Assembly: GCA_021018995.1 (NCBI GenBank) | Contig: CM037586.1 | Coordinates: 148,966,060-149,030,059, forward strand | DNA length: 64,000 bases | Reading direction: 5' to 3' | Source of the DNA: Chloranthus sessilifolius | Taxonomy: Eukaryota; Streptophyta; Magnoliopsida; Chloranthales; Chloranthaceae | Shown here: one piece after another, positions 45,730-57,993 of the stretch | Numbering within the stretch: position 1 is the first letter of the stretch | Layout: each line of letters starts with the position of its first letter | Position numbers and translations under genes: made by a program | The notes under the pieces: generated by a model | Told to the model about the DNA's origin: nothing | The model's database searches: none | The model's input: only the letters and a program-made list of their open reading frames with translations

Positions 45730-47784
45730 CAAAGTTGGATTCCTGTTTAGTTTAGGATTTAGGTTTTAGGATTTATTAGTTTTTTTTCGTTTCTTTTTGT
45801 TTTGTTTTGTTTTGTTTAGGTTTTTTTTTTTTTTTATTCCCTCAATAGTGTAACCATATCCCCTTCAATATATTTTTTGTAATGTTCCAATTTGATACAT
45901 TTATTCTCTGCACCTGATCTTTGTGTTGAGGTATTTTTTTCAAACAGGTTTGGGGGTGCGCTACTTCTTTCAGTCAATGAGGACATTGTCATCTTTAGGT
46001 TTGGGGGTATGGTTAATTATTTTATGTCATTTATTTGTTTTATTTGAAAAAAAAAAAAAAAAAAAATTTATTTTTGAAGTCATCATGCACATTATTTTAC
46101 GATTGTTTTCAAACTTTAGTTGATGATGCATGTGAATTTAATTTTGAGAATAATAGTGTCATATTTTGATTACTTGTATCTAAGATGATGAAGCTTAATG
46201 TGATATGTGTGGATAATTTTGATATTCATGCTTAGAATTTTTACACTGATACCAAGCTAAGACTTAGAAATCGATGAACTGTTTTGAATGTTGAATCTTA
46301 GGATCTCAGTGGAGACTAAACCCAGTGAGCTTTAGAGCTAATTTCCCGTCATTGATGAGTGAATATATAAACTCGGAGTTTTCTTTGAATACGACTTATT
46401 TTGCATAATCTCATACACTTCATTTTGACTTGTGACTTTGCATGAAATCATTTCATATCATTATGTTAGAATGTACTGTATATCTACTCAAGACAAATAG
46501 GCAAAGTTACTATCTTTTAAGGACATGATTGAAGGCCATCTTTGGCTCGTTTGTGCTTAAAATGCCCCACCTCAAATAAATTTATCTTTCTAGTACCCCT
46601 TTGAGCCTATTGAAAATTTACCTTTATACATTCTTTGATAAGCCACGTTAACCTTTAACCCTTCACCATTTCTGAAAATTCAGCTTTACCCTTCTTATTT
46701 CTGAGAAATTAGGAACGAGGGATGAGAGTGAACGAAAAGAGAGTAAGTGGAGAGATACTGAGTTGTGGTGTTTACTGAGAGTGTATGGCAAAAATAAAAA
46801 TAAAAAAGGGGAGAGAAAAAAGAAAAAGAAAATTGTGAAAAAGAATGAAAAATCTGAGGTGCTTCAAGAAAAGGAAATTCAAGAGAAAAAGTGAGTTGAG
46901 AAAAATAGAAAAAATTGAGAAAAATAGTGAGAGATTAGAAAAGAAAAAGAAGAGAAATAAAATAAAAAAAAAAGTTGTTTCTTTTCTAATTTCTCAGAAA
47001 CTTTGAATCCCAACTTCCAATTCTTTCTTACCCTTTCCTAAGCCCCATTACAACCCTAAAAAAACCTTCATGATCTGATCTTGCATTAGTAACTGTCTTG
47101 TGGAGAGTAAATATGTGATACTTATGACACTTGATATGACATGCTTAGGATATACAAGTATCTTCTTATGAGATTTATTTTTGTTCATTGATTACATCGT
47201 CTTTCATTTATCATGTGAGACCTTTTTATTTGCTTTGTATTGACCTCTCACATATGTGCGAAAACTATCCATCATCGGTGTCTTTATATTTTGAGAGTAT
47301 ACCTAAAGTGAGGATTGAGTCAAAACAACAGATCCATCGGTTTTTCGTTTGAATTAGTTCTGAGATGAATGAATTTTGGTTTGGTTATGCACACACTTCA
47401 CGTTTAGGCATGAATGGATGAGCTATCTAACGAGTTGAGCATTAGACTAATTTGAATGGATATTAGTATGATTAGTATAACATTGTTATTTAAAATTGAG
47501 GATTCGCATGTTGAATTGATTAATGATTTTTGTTTTTCAATGGTATATATGTTATCAAAATCATGTTTTGAAAACTCAATTTTATCGATGATTTCAAAAG
47601 TATATTGAAGTTTGTGGGTAACTTCACTGTAAACCCTCAGGAGACACAACTCCTCCACTAGGATCACCTAGGGGTTTAAAGGCTTGTTGCACATGCTAAG
47701 TGCAATCGTGTTCCCTACGAAAGTGGCATTTATTTTCTTTAGTTTGCTTTGCTCGAGGACTAGCAAAGTGTAGGTTTGGGGGTA
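45730..47784 (+). other. Young Athila-type element, non-coding 3' region
   Basis: Contains two internal TTTGGGGGT copies (near 45949 and 46000) like the real purine tract, a purine-rich tract at 46733-46980, and a block at 47615-47745 conserved with the older element. The true tract GGTTTGGGGGTA ends at 47784. Confidence 0.75.
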
Positions 47785-49586
47785 TGATGAGTACTGAAAA
47801 ATGAGGATATTTCACCCCTAAATACCTATATTTAGCTATCCGATGAAGGCTATCTGATAAGATTGATTAGATTTGAAGTGTTTCAGGTAAATACAAGCCA
47901 AGTATAGAAAACAGTACAAGAATTCTGAATATAATGCCAAAACACTGCAACTTCGGGTAATCAAGAACTTGGTGCGACTTACGGCTAAATTTGGACCTTC
48001 AAGACGGCCGAATTACAAAATTGTCAAAACATGAAAGTTGTAGATCTTTTCGTCAGCTTTCCAACGGCGTAGGAATCGTCTCAATCCGAGTTTGGGACAG
48101 AAAGTTATGGCTGACATACTGAAGCAGTGTTTGAACCACAAGAAGTGCTGAATTTCACGGATTTCTGGGGTCGATGCATCGACCCTACAGATCGATTAAT
48201 CGAGCCAGAGTTTCAGTCTGACACGAATCTGACACTGGAAACGTGATTTTTTGGATTTCTTGTCGGCTCGATGCATCGACAGCCCTGGGTCGATTAATCG
48301 ACCCTAAAAAGTCGAATTGGGAGACCTTTGCGCGACGGATTCTATTTAAAGACTCAAACACTTCGGAAAGAAGGGGGAGATCTTTTTCAGCATTAGAATT
48401 ACGTAGGAATTAAATTTAGGAGAGAGTTTTAGTTTTTAGTGTTCTTAGTTTTTAGCCATTATTTTTCATAGTTAGACATAGAAAATAGGAAGTTTTATTA
48501 TTTCTTTTGAGAGCTTTGTTCTTTAATTTTTCAGTATTCAGTTCATAAATTTTGTTGAAAGTTTATTTCTGCATTTATTTCGTTTCTGAAGACTATCATC
48601 CGTGTGGATCAACGTAATTTATTTTGAAGTTTGAGGTAATTTTAATTAATGTTATTTTCCCGTCTTTATTTATTTATGTTAATTCCTTACAATATGTGTG
48701 GCTAAATTTATAGAGATGGGGATCTAATGATTCCCATCCGAGGGATGTACTTTTAATAATATAAATTTAGGATTAAAATATGAGATTTTATTTTTATGGT
48801 TGTTGTGCTATCATGAATGGATGAAATCCACTTCCTAACCGGATCGCGTGAGTCATGCCCGGATCTCGGATCTGTGTGATAATTTTACCCAATCATTGTT
48901 ATGGTCTTTTGCTTTCATCGTGTGGATCTAATTACGATTATGTTCTCGGGATCGAGTGTAGCCATGCCCTGGATCTTGGTTCTGTAATGGTAATTTTATC
49001 TTAAATAATCCCTAATCTGAATAAAGTGTGCCGAGCCATGCCCTTGATTTCAGATTTGTAAGTGGTATTCTTGTTGGAATTTTTACCCACCTTGGGGATG
49101 ATTTTTATTTGAACCTGAGATCATGTGTGTCTAGCCGTACCCTTGATCCCAGATCTAGATATATGAAAATCATCTAAGTCCTGATTGCAGGGATGCAACG
49201 TGGAACCTCTTAGGGTGTTGACCATTGATCTTCCATAAAAGATGTTTGTTACCAATGAAATATCTCATAATTTAATCCTTAGATTTATATTATAGGAAGA
49301 ACGGACCAAAGATGGGAGGATTTAGTATCTTCATCTTTATCATCATCTTCACTTTTATTTTTGAATTATCAATTGAATTTTAGTTTGTAGTCATTAATCA
49401 CTATCAACCACTTAAATCATAAAACTGGTAGAATACTGTTAGATCTTAATAGATTTCTAGAATTGCTTGTCTCTTTTAGATGTTTCAACATTAATCCTCG
49501 TGGGAACGATCTCGTACTCCGCACCCACTATATACAAACCGATTTGTGCACTTGCGAGTAAAACATTACATTAAAATATCACACCA
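47785..49586 (+). repeat. Young Athila-type element, 3' LTR (1802 bp)
   Basis: Near-identical to 34863-36678, with four TCGA palindromes in the same places (from about 48171) and a slightly shortened gtgtgccgagc repeat patch. It is followed by ACTAC and then by pol of the older element. Confidence 0.93.
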
Positions 49587-51880
49587 ACTACCTCAATGGG
49601 GCTTACCCATTCACTATCAGAAATCTGATAAATAATATCAGCATCCAATAATTTCACGACTTCTCTCCGTACAACTTCCCTCATATGTGGATTCAATCAT
49701 CATTGGCTTTCGCATGAAGTCTTGGCATTGTCTTCTAAATGAATTCAATGCATACATATTGACGGATCAAGTAGTTTAATATCAGCGACGGTCCACCCTA
49801 AAGCACGCTTGTATCTTGTAAATATCGTCAACAACTTACTCTCTTGGTCTGTATTAAGGGCAGAAGAAATAATCACTGGGAGAGTTTCATTGGGTCCTAA
49901 AAATGCATACTTGAGGGTGTCAGGAAGTGGTTTTAACTCCATGGATGGTGATTTTTCAATAGATGGTAATAACAATTCGTTGGAATTGATGGGTAGAGGC
50001 TCCACCCTAGGCCTCCAAGTTCCTAATTGGGCATCATTGGAGGAAACATTTAGTAAATAAGTCATCTCCTCGAATTGTTGTTCAGGTTCCCTCAAATCCG
50101 TATACCATAACATGGTTGCCAACTCATCCTTGGATTGAATTTTAGGTAATGCTTCTCCTATTATTTCATCAATTTCATCCACACAAAAGCACTCCTCATC
50201 GTCAATTGAAGCCATTTGATTGGCTGCTGAAAAGACATTTAACTGAATTTGCATATCTCCAAAAGAAACTTTCATCACTCCGATTTTACAGTTAATACAA
50301 GCATTAGCTATGGCTAAGAAGGGCCTTCCCAGAATGACTGAAATTTGTGTTAAAAATTTCGAACTCTATTCCATATCTAATTCTAAGAAATCAACGAGAA
50401 ATATAAATTTGTCGACTCCAACCATAAAGTCCTCAATGATTCCTACTGGCCTTCGTTTTGATCTATCGACTAACTGAAGAGTTACCGATGTAGGCCTCAT
50501 ATTTCCAAGTCTCAGTTTCTCATATACTGAATACAGCAGTAGGTTTACACTAGCTCCCAAATCCATAAGTGTTTTGTTGATAGCATGATCTCCTATGATA
50601 CATGAAATTTTAGGCACCCCAAGATCCTTAAGCTTGGTCGGGGTTCTAGGCTGTAAGACTGAGCTTACTTGCTCTGTCAGGAAGACCTTCTGTAATAAAT
50701 TATCCCGCTGCTTCCGCTTCTGCGTGCACATTTTTTTTAAGAATCATGCATATGCTAGAACTTGTTTGATTGCCTCTAAGAGGGGCAAATTGATCCTCAC
50801 TTCTTTGAAGATTTTAGTAATTTTTTTGGATTTTTATCAAAAGGAGATGGTGCACCAAAAGCGAGATGGTGCACCAAAAGCGTTTGGAAATGGTAACTTT
50901 GGTATATATGGTACTTCGGTCACAGATGTGAGTGCACTATCAATATTTTCTATTTTTTTTATTTTTCATTTTCTAATTTTTGTGATTTTTCTTATAGGAG
51001 AGTCTCTTCTTTGGCTTCATTCTCTTTGTCTCTGGTCGTAGAGACAATTACTGGTGTAGGCATCTCTACTCTATTGTCAACAGTCCGACCACTCCTTAAG
51101 GTCTGGACAGCTTAAACTATGAGAATTAGTGTCTATGAGCTCGCTTAGTTACTCTCTTTTTCCTCCCACAATCAGGCTAATTGTCCGATTTTGGTTTGTA
51201 GATTTGTAATGGACTGAGTACAAGAGTGTAAGTTTTGAAAAATCTGAGACAATTGAGCTAATTCCCTAAAGCAATGGTGCGCATATTGTTGCAAGTTCTG
51301 AAGGATTTGAATTATAGTAGCACCATCGTTTCTTTTTCGAGGACATAGCTGTTGCACAAAAGATTAGTATGGGATATTTGACTGTTGAAAATTCAGAGAA
51401 TATTATGGGTATATGTAAGATAATTCTTGTTGAGTTATCCTTGGGAAGCCATAAGGGTTGTCCCACTGAGAATTGTAAAAATTCTCATTACTATCCCACT
51501 GAGAGGCAGAGGTATGCTCTGTCTCTAACGTGGTTGGATACAAAGGTGTAGTTGGGAATTTCATTAGGGAGTAAGTCATATTAAGATTCGGCCAAAATAT
51601 TTCATTACGGTCTTGCATCCTAGATATTTTATTACTAAAACTATTTATTATTTTTTTTTTGTTTTTAGCTTTATTTGATTTTGATTTTAGAAAGCAGGGA
51701 GAAACAAATCTGAGCCTCTAGCTTCAATTGTCAGCAAAAGTGATGAAACATTTGATTCGCTGCTCCGAATAAACCTGTAAAAGCTTAAGAAGCGATAAAA
51801 AAAATAAAAAGATAAAGATAAATAAAAAGAGAAAGATAAATATTTATTTTCTAAAACTAATATAAAGTAAAATCTGCTTC
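49587..51880 (-). other. Old Athila-type element, start of RT, protease and gag
   Basis: Minus strand shows a gag tail (FQNLHSCTQSITNLQTKIGQ), protease (INKTLMDLGASVNLLLYSVY, with DLG as in the younger element), MELKPLPDTLKYAFLGPNET and the edge of RT. The order runs from right to left. Broken. Confidence 0.82.
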
Positions 51881-51895
51881 CCCGGCAACGGCGCT
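51879..51895 (-). other. Primer-binding site of the old Athila-type element
   Basis: Minus strand reads TAGCGCCGTTGCCGGGGA, one base from the usual Athila tRNA-Asp site, about 12 bp inside the 5' LTR. Confidence 0.85.
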
Positions 51896-51906
51896 AAAAA
51901 CTTGAT

Positions 51907-53380
51907 TGTGCTATTTATGCTGTTCTAATTAAGTCTTAACCTATTACAAGCGTACAATGAAAATTGTAATGCTAGTATAAGATTGTTCTCACGAGAAAGT
52001 GATTTATCTTTGTATTTTGCTTTTATGAAAACTTATATTTATCTTCAAGATCCTAAACTACTTGAGAAATATGAATAAAATAATAATTTCTTAAACTAAT
52101 TGTATAAAATAAATCCTAATCTTCAAACTTCTGGATTCTGATCGTCAATCAGTTTCTTTCTGTTCTCAGATATTTATGAAATTAAAATACCGTTACACTA
52201 TATATCAAGTCTCCTAGCATTGATCGTCGATCAAAACTAGAATCCTATCAATAAAGATTTAATCTAATTAGCAATCTCCTAAAATTTGGGCGTCAATCAA
52301 ATTCTAGAAAACTAAATATGGAAAAGTAAAACTGTTACACTAATCTGTAAATCGCAACTTGAGTCGTCAATTCAAATCAGAACTTGAAGATGTTTACAAA
52401 GCAGTAAATATGCAATAAAATAAATCTAAACTAGAAAGCAAAGTAAAAATATATCTTTCATCCCTCAGTCGCAAGCGTCAATTGTTTCTGAGAAACTACA
52501 GATATCTACACTAATCTTCCAGCTCTCAATCCCAGTCCTCAATTTTGATCGAGGAACCTTGGATATCTAAACTACTCTAAACTAAATTTTTCATCAGAAG
52601 AAGACTCAACCTCAGTCGTCAATTGATGCTGAGAATTCCTTTGATGAAATTATTCATATGTCGAGCTCTCTTATTTATAAATCATGAGGAGTCGATTTAC
52701 AATGCTCTAATCCTAATGAAAGAAATTTCTAAAAATAAAAGTTTCCTAATATAACTCTAATTCCTAATTTTATCTTCCTTACTTTCACTGGTTGATACAC
52801 TTCTAGGATTTCTTATTTATAGATCACTAGTTGATACTCTTATGAACTTTCTTCTTAATTTTAGCAATCGATATCGTTAGGAGTCTTTCTTCATCAATCT
52901 TCTCAGATCCGTGATTTACCAAACTTCTAATTCAAAAGTTCTATTTTGGTGCATGACGGTGTAAATCTTCATGTGATCAACAGTATAAAAGTTTCAATCT
53001 ATACAATCGTAAATTACGATTATTCTCTTTTTCAGTTTATAACTTTTCAGAACGATTCTTTATTACGAACGATCGTTTTCTCTTTGTATCGCCTTTTGCT
53101 AGAACGTCTTTTCTGAATAATCGTAAATTACGATTTTATATTTTCTTTGTAGCTTTCCATCGTAAAGTACGATTTATTAGTTTTCATTAGCGTCGAATCG
53201 TCTTTTACGTTCAATCGTCTTTTTTATTGCTTTTTGAGTTCATTTTGATAAAGATTAACACTTTGGTTCTCTTTTACTGATTTTCCTTAATATTTGCACA
53301 TCATTAACTTGTTAGTAGCAAACTGGGGTCAAGCATCACTAAGTTAAGGGTGATAAAATGTTATATTCTGTGACTGATCA
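51907..53380 (-). repeat. Old Athila-type element, 5' LTR (1474 bp)
   Basis: Direct repeat of 26415-27837, ending ACTGATCA on the plus strand. LINE sequence begins right after it. Confidence 0.85.
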
Positions 53381-54060
53381 TTCACATACATACCATGATT
53401 AAAATCTAAAATTCTTCACACCTTTGACATCTCCTCGCTGTGAAGTTTGGTTTCAATGAGAAAAATAATGTTGGGGTTATACTTCTGCACAAGATGTTGA
53501 AGTGCACAAACTGTCCAGGGATTCCCCAATCCCCGACAATTCCAACTTAGGATAATCAATGTTCCTGGTGGGGTTGCAAGGCAACCTTCACCAATATGAC
53601 ATTTGTAGTACCTAAAAGCGTCTTTGCTTGTTTGAATACATCTCAGCATCATCGTCAAAATTTAGTGGCAAGAGCAACGCCCTTTTTCGTTTCTTTTCAC
53701 CTCGGATATCAGGGTTGGCTAGATCCTCTGTGAGTTGGGTTGGGAGTTGGTGTTTAGGAGCAGAATGGTTAAATTGGGGTGTATTCACAATTAAGGTAGT
53801 GGGAGGTGGGTTAGCTAGATTGGTGGTTTTAGCAGTTTTTAGAGGTTTTGGGTTAAGGTTGCCAATGGGTTCTAAGGTACTAAATGGTAGAGGGGCCTTG
53901 GGTTAGGCTGCAAAAGTTTTTAGATTTTTAGGTTTTGGTTTGCAACTGGATTATGTGGTAGTGGTGGTTACAAAACTTGGGTTGTAAGTAGAAGTTTTGA
54001 GTGCGTCAAAATTAATTTATGATTTTGATGGTTGGGGGTGGAGGGAGCATTTATTCTTGA
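53381..54060 (-). pseudogene. LINE ORF1 end and endonuclease start
   Basis: Minus strand reads TLIILSWNCRGLGNPWTVCA, then LQHLVQKYNPNIIFLIETKL and HSEEMSKV, the opening of an APE endonuclease with WNCRGL and ETKL intact. Upstream (to about 54060) is a Pro/Asn-rich linker with a basic KKRKRALLLPLNF patch, the usual end of plant LINE ORF1. Its continuation is at 25960-26414, beyond the old Athila-type element. A stop follows SKV. Confidence 0.82.
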
Positions 54061-54894
54061 GACTGCAATAAAACCTCAACTAAATATTAAATCTCAGTTT
54101 TAGGGTATACAGAGTAAATAACAATTCTCACTACGTCACTGGTGTTAAAATCAACTTAGTTAAGCGTATCCTCCAACTTAGTTTGAAATAATGGATGAAA
54201 GAGGCATTATAGTTCATGGGTCGGGTATTCAAAATTAATACATATTAGATAATATATATCAAAATAATAAAATATTAGTCAATACATTAAATATATCGTC
54301 TAAGTCTAATGCCGATACGTATCATCTAATAAATATCGATATCGAATGATATTTTGATCTGTCAAGCGACGTTGGTAAGCTCCCTCCTTCCAAATGAAGC
54401 ACATATATGATGAAATCATCACGTATTTTGATATGTCTAATTTAAATATAATGAATTAAAATCCATATCTATCGAGAACCTCCCGGTCTCCCAACCAACC
54501 ACGCGTCAGCGTTGGCGACGCCTATGAGAAAGAGATCGCTCGGTTTTCCTGCTGACAAGAAACTACTGGACGCTGACGTGGGTGAACGGCTCGGAGAACA
54601 CCATTGTCTTCGGCCAGAGTAGATAACGACGATGCCAAATCATTATCCCTCGTTTAGGCAAGTCACTCATTTATTGACAAATGATTAAGAGATACCTTAT
54701 TAAACGCATACATCTTTCATTCTATAATAGCCCAAATATCGTCGCAGAAAATAGAAACCTTAGCCAGAGAAAAATAAACCAACGTCACCTTCTTCTATCT
54801 AATTCTCTGCAAACAATATAACAGCAAACAAACCATTCATCAAAAAAAAAATACAACAACAAACCAGAGAAACGAAACCCTGATCCTTCCAGCC
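54061..54894. other. Upstream region of the S40-type gene
   Basis: No gene. A decayed gatac/cgatacgtatc-rich stretch at 54230-54360 resembles the interior of the hAT MITE at 24356. Near the gene, tctataatagccc at 54720 is a possible TATA element, and a CA-rich leader with an A-run leads to the start. Confidence 0.45.
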
Positions 54895-55602
54895 ATGGAA
54901 GAAGAGATTCCTATGCCTATCTCCTCTCTTCACAAGCACGTTTCTTCATCTTCAACCATCCGATTCCTTGGCCTTCTTAAGCAACCCGATTCCGATACGA
55001 ATCCCTTCGAATTAGACGAGAGCGAAGTCGTTTGGAGTTCCTCCGATTCCACCAATTGTGATTCCCCCATTTCCGATTCCCTCAACTCCGATTCAATCGT
55101 TTGGAACTCATCCGCCTTCTCGACGCTCTCAAATTCCCCACCTTCGAATCGCTGGAACTCGTTTCGAGACGGGAACTTCGGACTCTCCGCTGCATTATCG
55201 GACGATCGGAGCCCGCTTGTGCGACGTAAGCCCGCTCTAGATCCGTCAGTATCGGCTGCTAGTGCCGCCCGCACGATTCCGCCCGTGCCCGGTCCACGGT
55301 CGGGGTCTATATCGGAGGATTTCCCTGGTTCCTTGGCTCCCCGAAAATTGCACCAGTCTGCGCCGGTCAACGTGCCGCTTTGGCATGCTAAGGAGAGTGT
55401 GGGCCATGGATCCTCGAAATTTGGAGTTTTTGACGAGGACGGCGATGAAACAGAGGACGAGATGCTACCGCCTCACGAGATAGTGGCGAGGTCGCACATG
55501 ACGACGTTCTCGGTTTTCGAGGGCGTGGGGAGGACACTCAAGGGGAGGGATCTGCGCCGTGTTCGGAATGCCGTTTGGCAGAAGACAGGTTTTATCGATT
55601 AA
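54895..55602 (+). CDS. S40-type senescence regulator (DUF584)
   Basis: A 235-residue intronless protein. The start ATG lies in a good plant context (agccATGGaa) after an A-rich leader. DESEVVWSS (residues 41-49) is the S40 N-terminal box. RKLHQSAPVNVPLWHAK (150-166) and MLPPHEIVARSH, then GVGRTLKGRDLRRVRNAVWQ and KTGFID at the C-terminus are the hallmarks of the Senescence_reg family. Members are small plant nuclear-targeted proteins linked to leaf senescence and stress responses; no biochemical activity is established. It is complete and unbroken, and is the only gene in the window that looks functional. Length and single-exon structure fit the family. A TA microsatellite follows within 100 bp. 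Confidence 0.92.
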   Translation: MEEEIPMPISSLHKHVSSSSTIRFLGLLKQPDSDTNPFELDESEVVWSSSDSTNCDSPISDSLNSDSIVWNSSAFSTLSNSPPSNRWNSFRDGNFGLSAALSDDRSPLVRRKPALDPSVSAASAARTIPPVPGPRSGSISEDFPGSLAPRKLHQSAPVNVPLWHAKESVGHGSSKFGVFDEDGDETEDEMLPPHEIVARSHMTTFSVFEGVGRTLKGRDLRRVRNAVWQKTGFID

Positions 55603-55682
55603 CACCCTCGTTTTGTCCTCATCATGAAGTTGTAGATTCTTCAGGGTTTTGGAGATCGGGCGAACGTTGCTCTGTGCTGGAA

Positions 55683-55683
<1 letters not shown>

Positions 55684-55744
<61 letters not shown>
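55684..55744. repeat. TA microsatellite in the probable S40 3' UTR
   Basis: About 30 uninterrupted TA repeats start 80 bp after the stop codon, so they are probably transcribed. Confidence 0.95.
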
Positions 55745-55751
<7 letters not shown>

Positions 55752-57940
55752 AGATGTTATTGGAAACTAGTATTTATTCTGATGAAGATGAAGTGGAAGG
55801 GGGGAATGGGCTTTTTCCGATTTTTGAATAGAAGGTTGAGATCATTCTTCCTCTTTTATTTTAATGGAAGGAGGTTACTATAAAATAACCTTTATTTATT
55901 TATTTATTTTTTTTGCATTTTCTTTTACTCTATAGGTTTAAAGAACTTACCATGGAGATTCAAGGATTACCAAAAATTGCAGTGCCCTTTTTCTGTATTG
56001 TGTTTTTCTTTATTTGGAAGGCATTGAACCCAAATTGAAGGCTTTTGCCTCCGTAAAAAATAGTCAATGGTTACCGACAAATCTGCATTTATTTTTCCTT
56101 GTTTTCAAGTAATCTTGGTTTGATGCAAGATTGGTGGGGTCGACCAGACTAGATGGCTAAGACAGGAATACATGAAACTCTGTTCTGTTGAGGAGTATCA
56201 TTTTCAAAGATTAAGAATTGGATGGAGAAGTTTGTTTACTCTGAACTTTGCATTAGCCTCCATATGCACCTTGGTACCAGATAGATAGATAGAAAATGAG
56301 ATCCGATAAGTATAAATAATTTTCTCAAATCTAATCAGTTCAACTATCATGTGCATAAGGCATCTCGATCCCTTACTCAAGTTTGTGATGGATAGAGACA
56401 AGCTTTTTACTTATGTAACTTTGGAGGTGGATGTTTTGTCACTGTTGGGCATGTTTCATGAGGTAAACAGTTACTACTGCCCTGAAAGCCGGTATACTGA
56501 CCTACTTGCATTGATTATAGGGATCCGAATCATGTTCATAGCCTTTACTTCATCAATAAGTTGTGCATAATAAAGGACAGAATTAGAAAATTTTGCCTGA
56601 ATTTAGTATGATCTTTACAGTGATTTCAAAACAACGATATTTAGGTTAAATTCATAGAATAATTTCTGGTTCCTTTGGCTTGTGCGCTCTGTTTTCTCTC
56701 CCAACCAAGTGCCAGAGCTATTCGTAGATATGTTAAAAGCATGGAAATCATTTTCCTTGTTGAAACTTACAGAAACTTAAAAAAAAAATTGGGCATCGGA
56801 CTGTGCTTCTGTAGAATAGTTTATAATTTGAATAGGTTTCTACAAAGAGTATTTAAGAATCAGGCGATTTAGAAATTTGTGAAGTTAACCAGAAATTTGA
56901 GTTATTACACTTGTTCAGCTGTGAATTATTTTACTTTTTTCTTTTAAGATCAATGTTCTTTAGTTTCGGGTTTTGTTGAGCTGTGCAAGTGTTTCCATCA
57001 GTTTCTTTTCTGTTTAATATGTCAACCTTTTCTAAAACAGTGTAACACTTAGCCAAAATTGCTGCATATAACTGCACGTACAGTTTACATCACCAGCATG
57101 TGGTTTACCTCCAATGACAACTGTCAGTTTTATTAAAGCCTGTATCCTTTGAAGTTCAAGAACATGCAACTTTAAGGTCTCCACTTCTGTGCATAACTGA
57201 TGCTTTTATTTGAATTGTTATATTCATGGTTGCTAATAACTGGGTATTATTCTTTTAGATCTTAAATTTATTTAATATCAATTACTCTCCGATATAAAGG
57301 ACTTTAGGCTCAAGGTTTAGGCAAAGAGGCAAAACTTAGTCCGCCTTCAACCCCAAAAATTCTCGACAATGGAGTGCCTGATATCTGTAAGTATATCTTG
57401 CTCGTATGTTAATTTATTTGTTTCTGTTATGGAGATTATAGTGGTATTAAATAGAAGGAAGAGTTCAAAATGAGATAAAATAAACAGTATTAGCTTGGAA
57501 GGGATATGCATATCGACTATAAACCTTTAATATTAGATACCTTAATATTAGATGCATCGATGTGGATCCATACATTTCTTTTATAAAATATGAAGATGTG
57601 TGCTAAAATTGTGAAGGGGAAAAGGTATTTATATACTTTAAATTGTCAAGGAAAAAAACCCTCCCAACTTTGGTGATTTTCAACCACTAAAAACAAAAAA
57701 GGAAAATTCAAAAATATCATGCCTTATCAAAAGCCATTAGATAATTCTGCATAAGCTCACAAAAAGTGCAAAATATAAATTAATAATTTGTTTTAAAAAA
57801 AGGACTAAAACTATAAACTAAAACTAAAATTGAGAAACTAAAAAAAAATTCTTTCAAGAGAACGAAGGCAGTTTTGAAGTACATGAAAATACAAAAACTA
57901 GAATAGATGAAAATGGCCTAAACAAAAATCCCTCAACTCC

Positions 57941-57993
<53 letters not shown>

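Larger units (their letters stand above)
34863..49586 (+). mobile_element. Young Athila-type Ty3/gypsy element
   Basis: LTRs 34863-36678 and 47785-49586 look about 98% alike by eye, with most differences in one repetitive patch. ACTAC flanks both ends (34858-34862 and 49587-49591), a perfect target duplication. The primer site TGGCGCCGCTGTCGGGGA (36685-36702) matches the tRNA-Asp site typical of Athila. Gag-pro-RT-RNase H-integrase follow in order, then a 5-kb 3' region with extra open frames and palindrome cassettes. A purine tract GGTTTGGGGGTA adjoins the 3' LTR. Insertion was probably within about the last million years (inference). The coding region is near-complete in parts but has roughly four or five breaks. 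Confidence 0.93.
26415..53380 (-). mobile_element. Old Athila-type Ty3/gypsy element, host of two later insertions
   Basis: Direct LTRs at 26415-27837 and 51907-53380 enclose gag, protease, RT, RNase H and integrase remnants read on the minus strand. A primer site matching tRNA-Asp in the Athila manner (GCGCCGTTGCCGGGGA) lies next to the right-hand, 5' LTR. The LTRs look about 88-90% alike by eye, so it is old. It lies inside a LINE endonuclease. A solo LTR (30804-32466) and a whole younger element (34863-49586) lie inside it. Coding regions are broken in many places. No target duplication could be matched. Confidence 0.85.

Noticed and set aside
54930-55370. Minus-strand 146-residue frame
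   Set aside because: Shadow of the S40 gene in the G+C-richer coding region.
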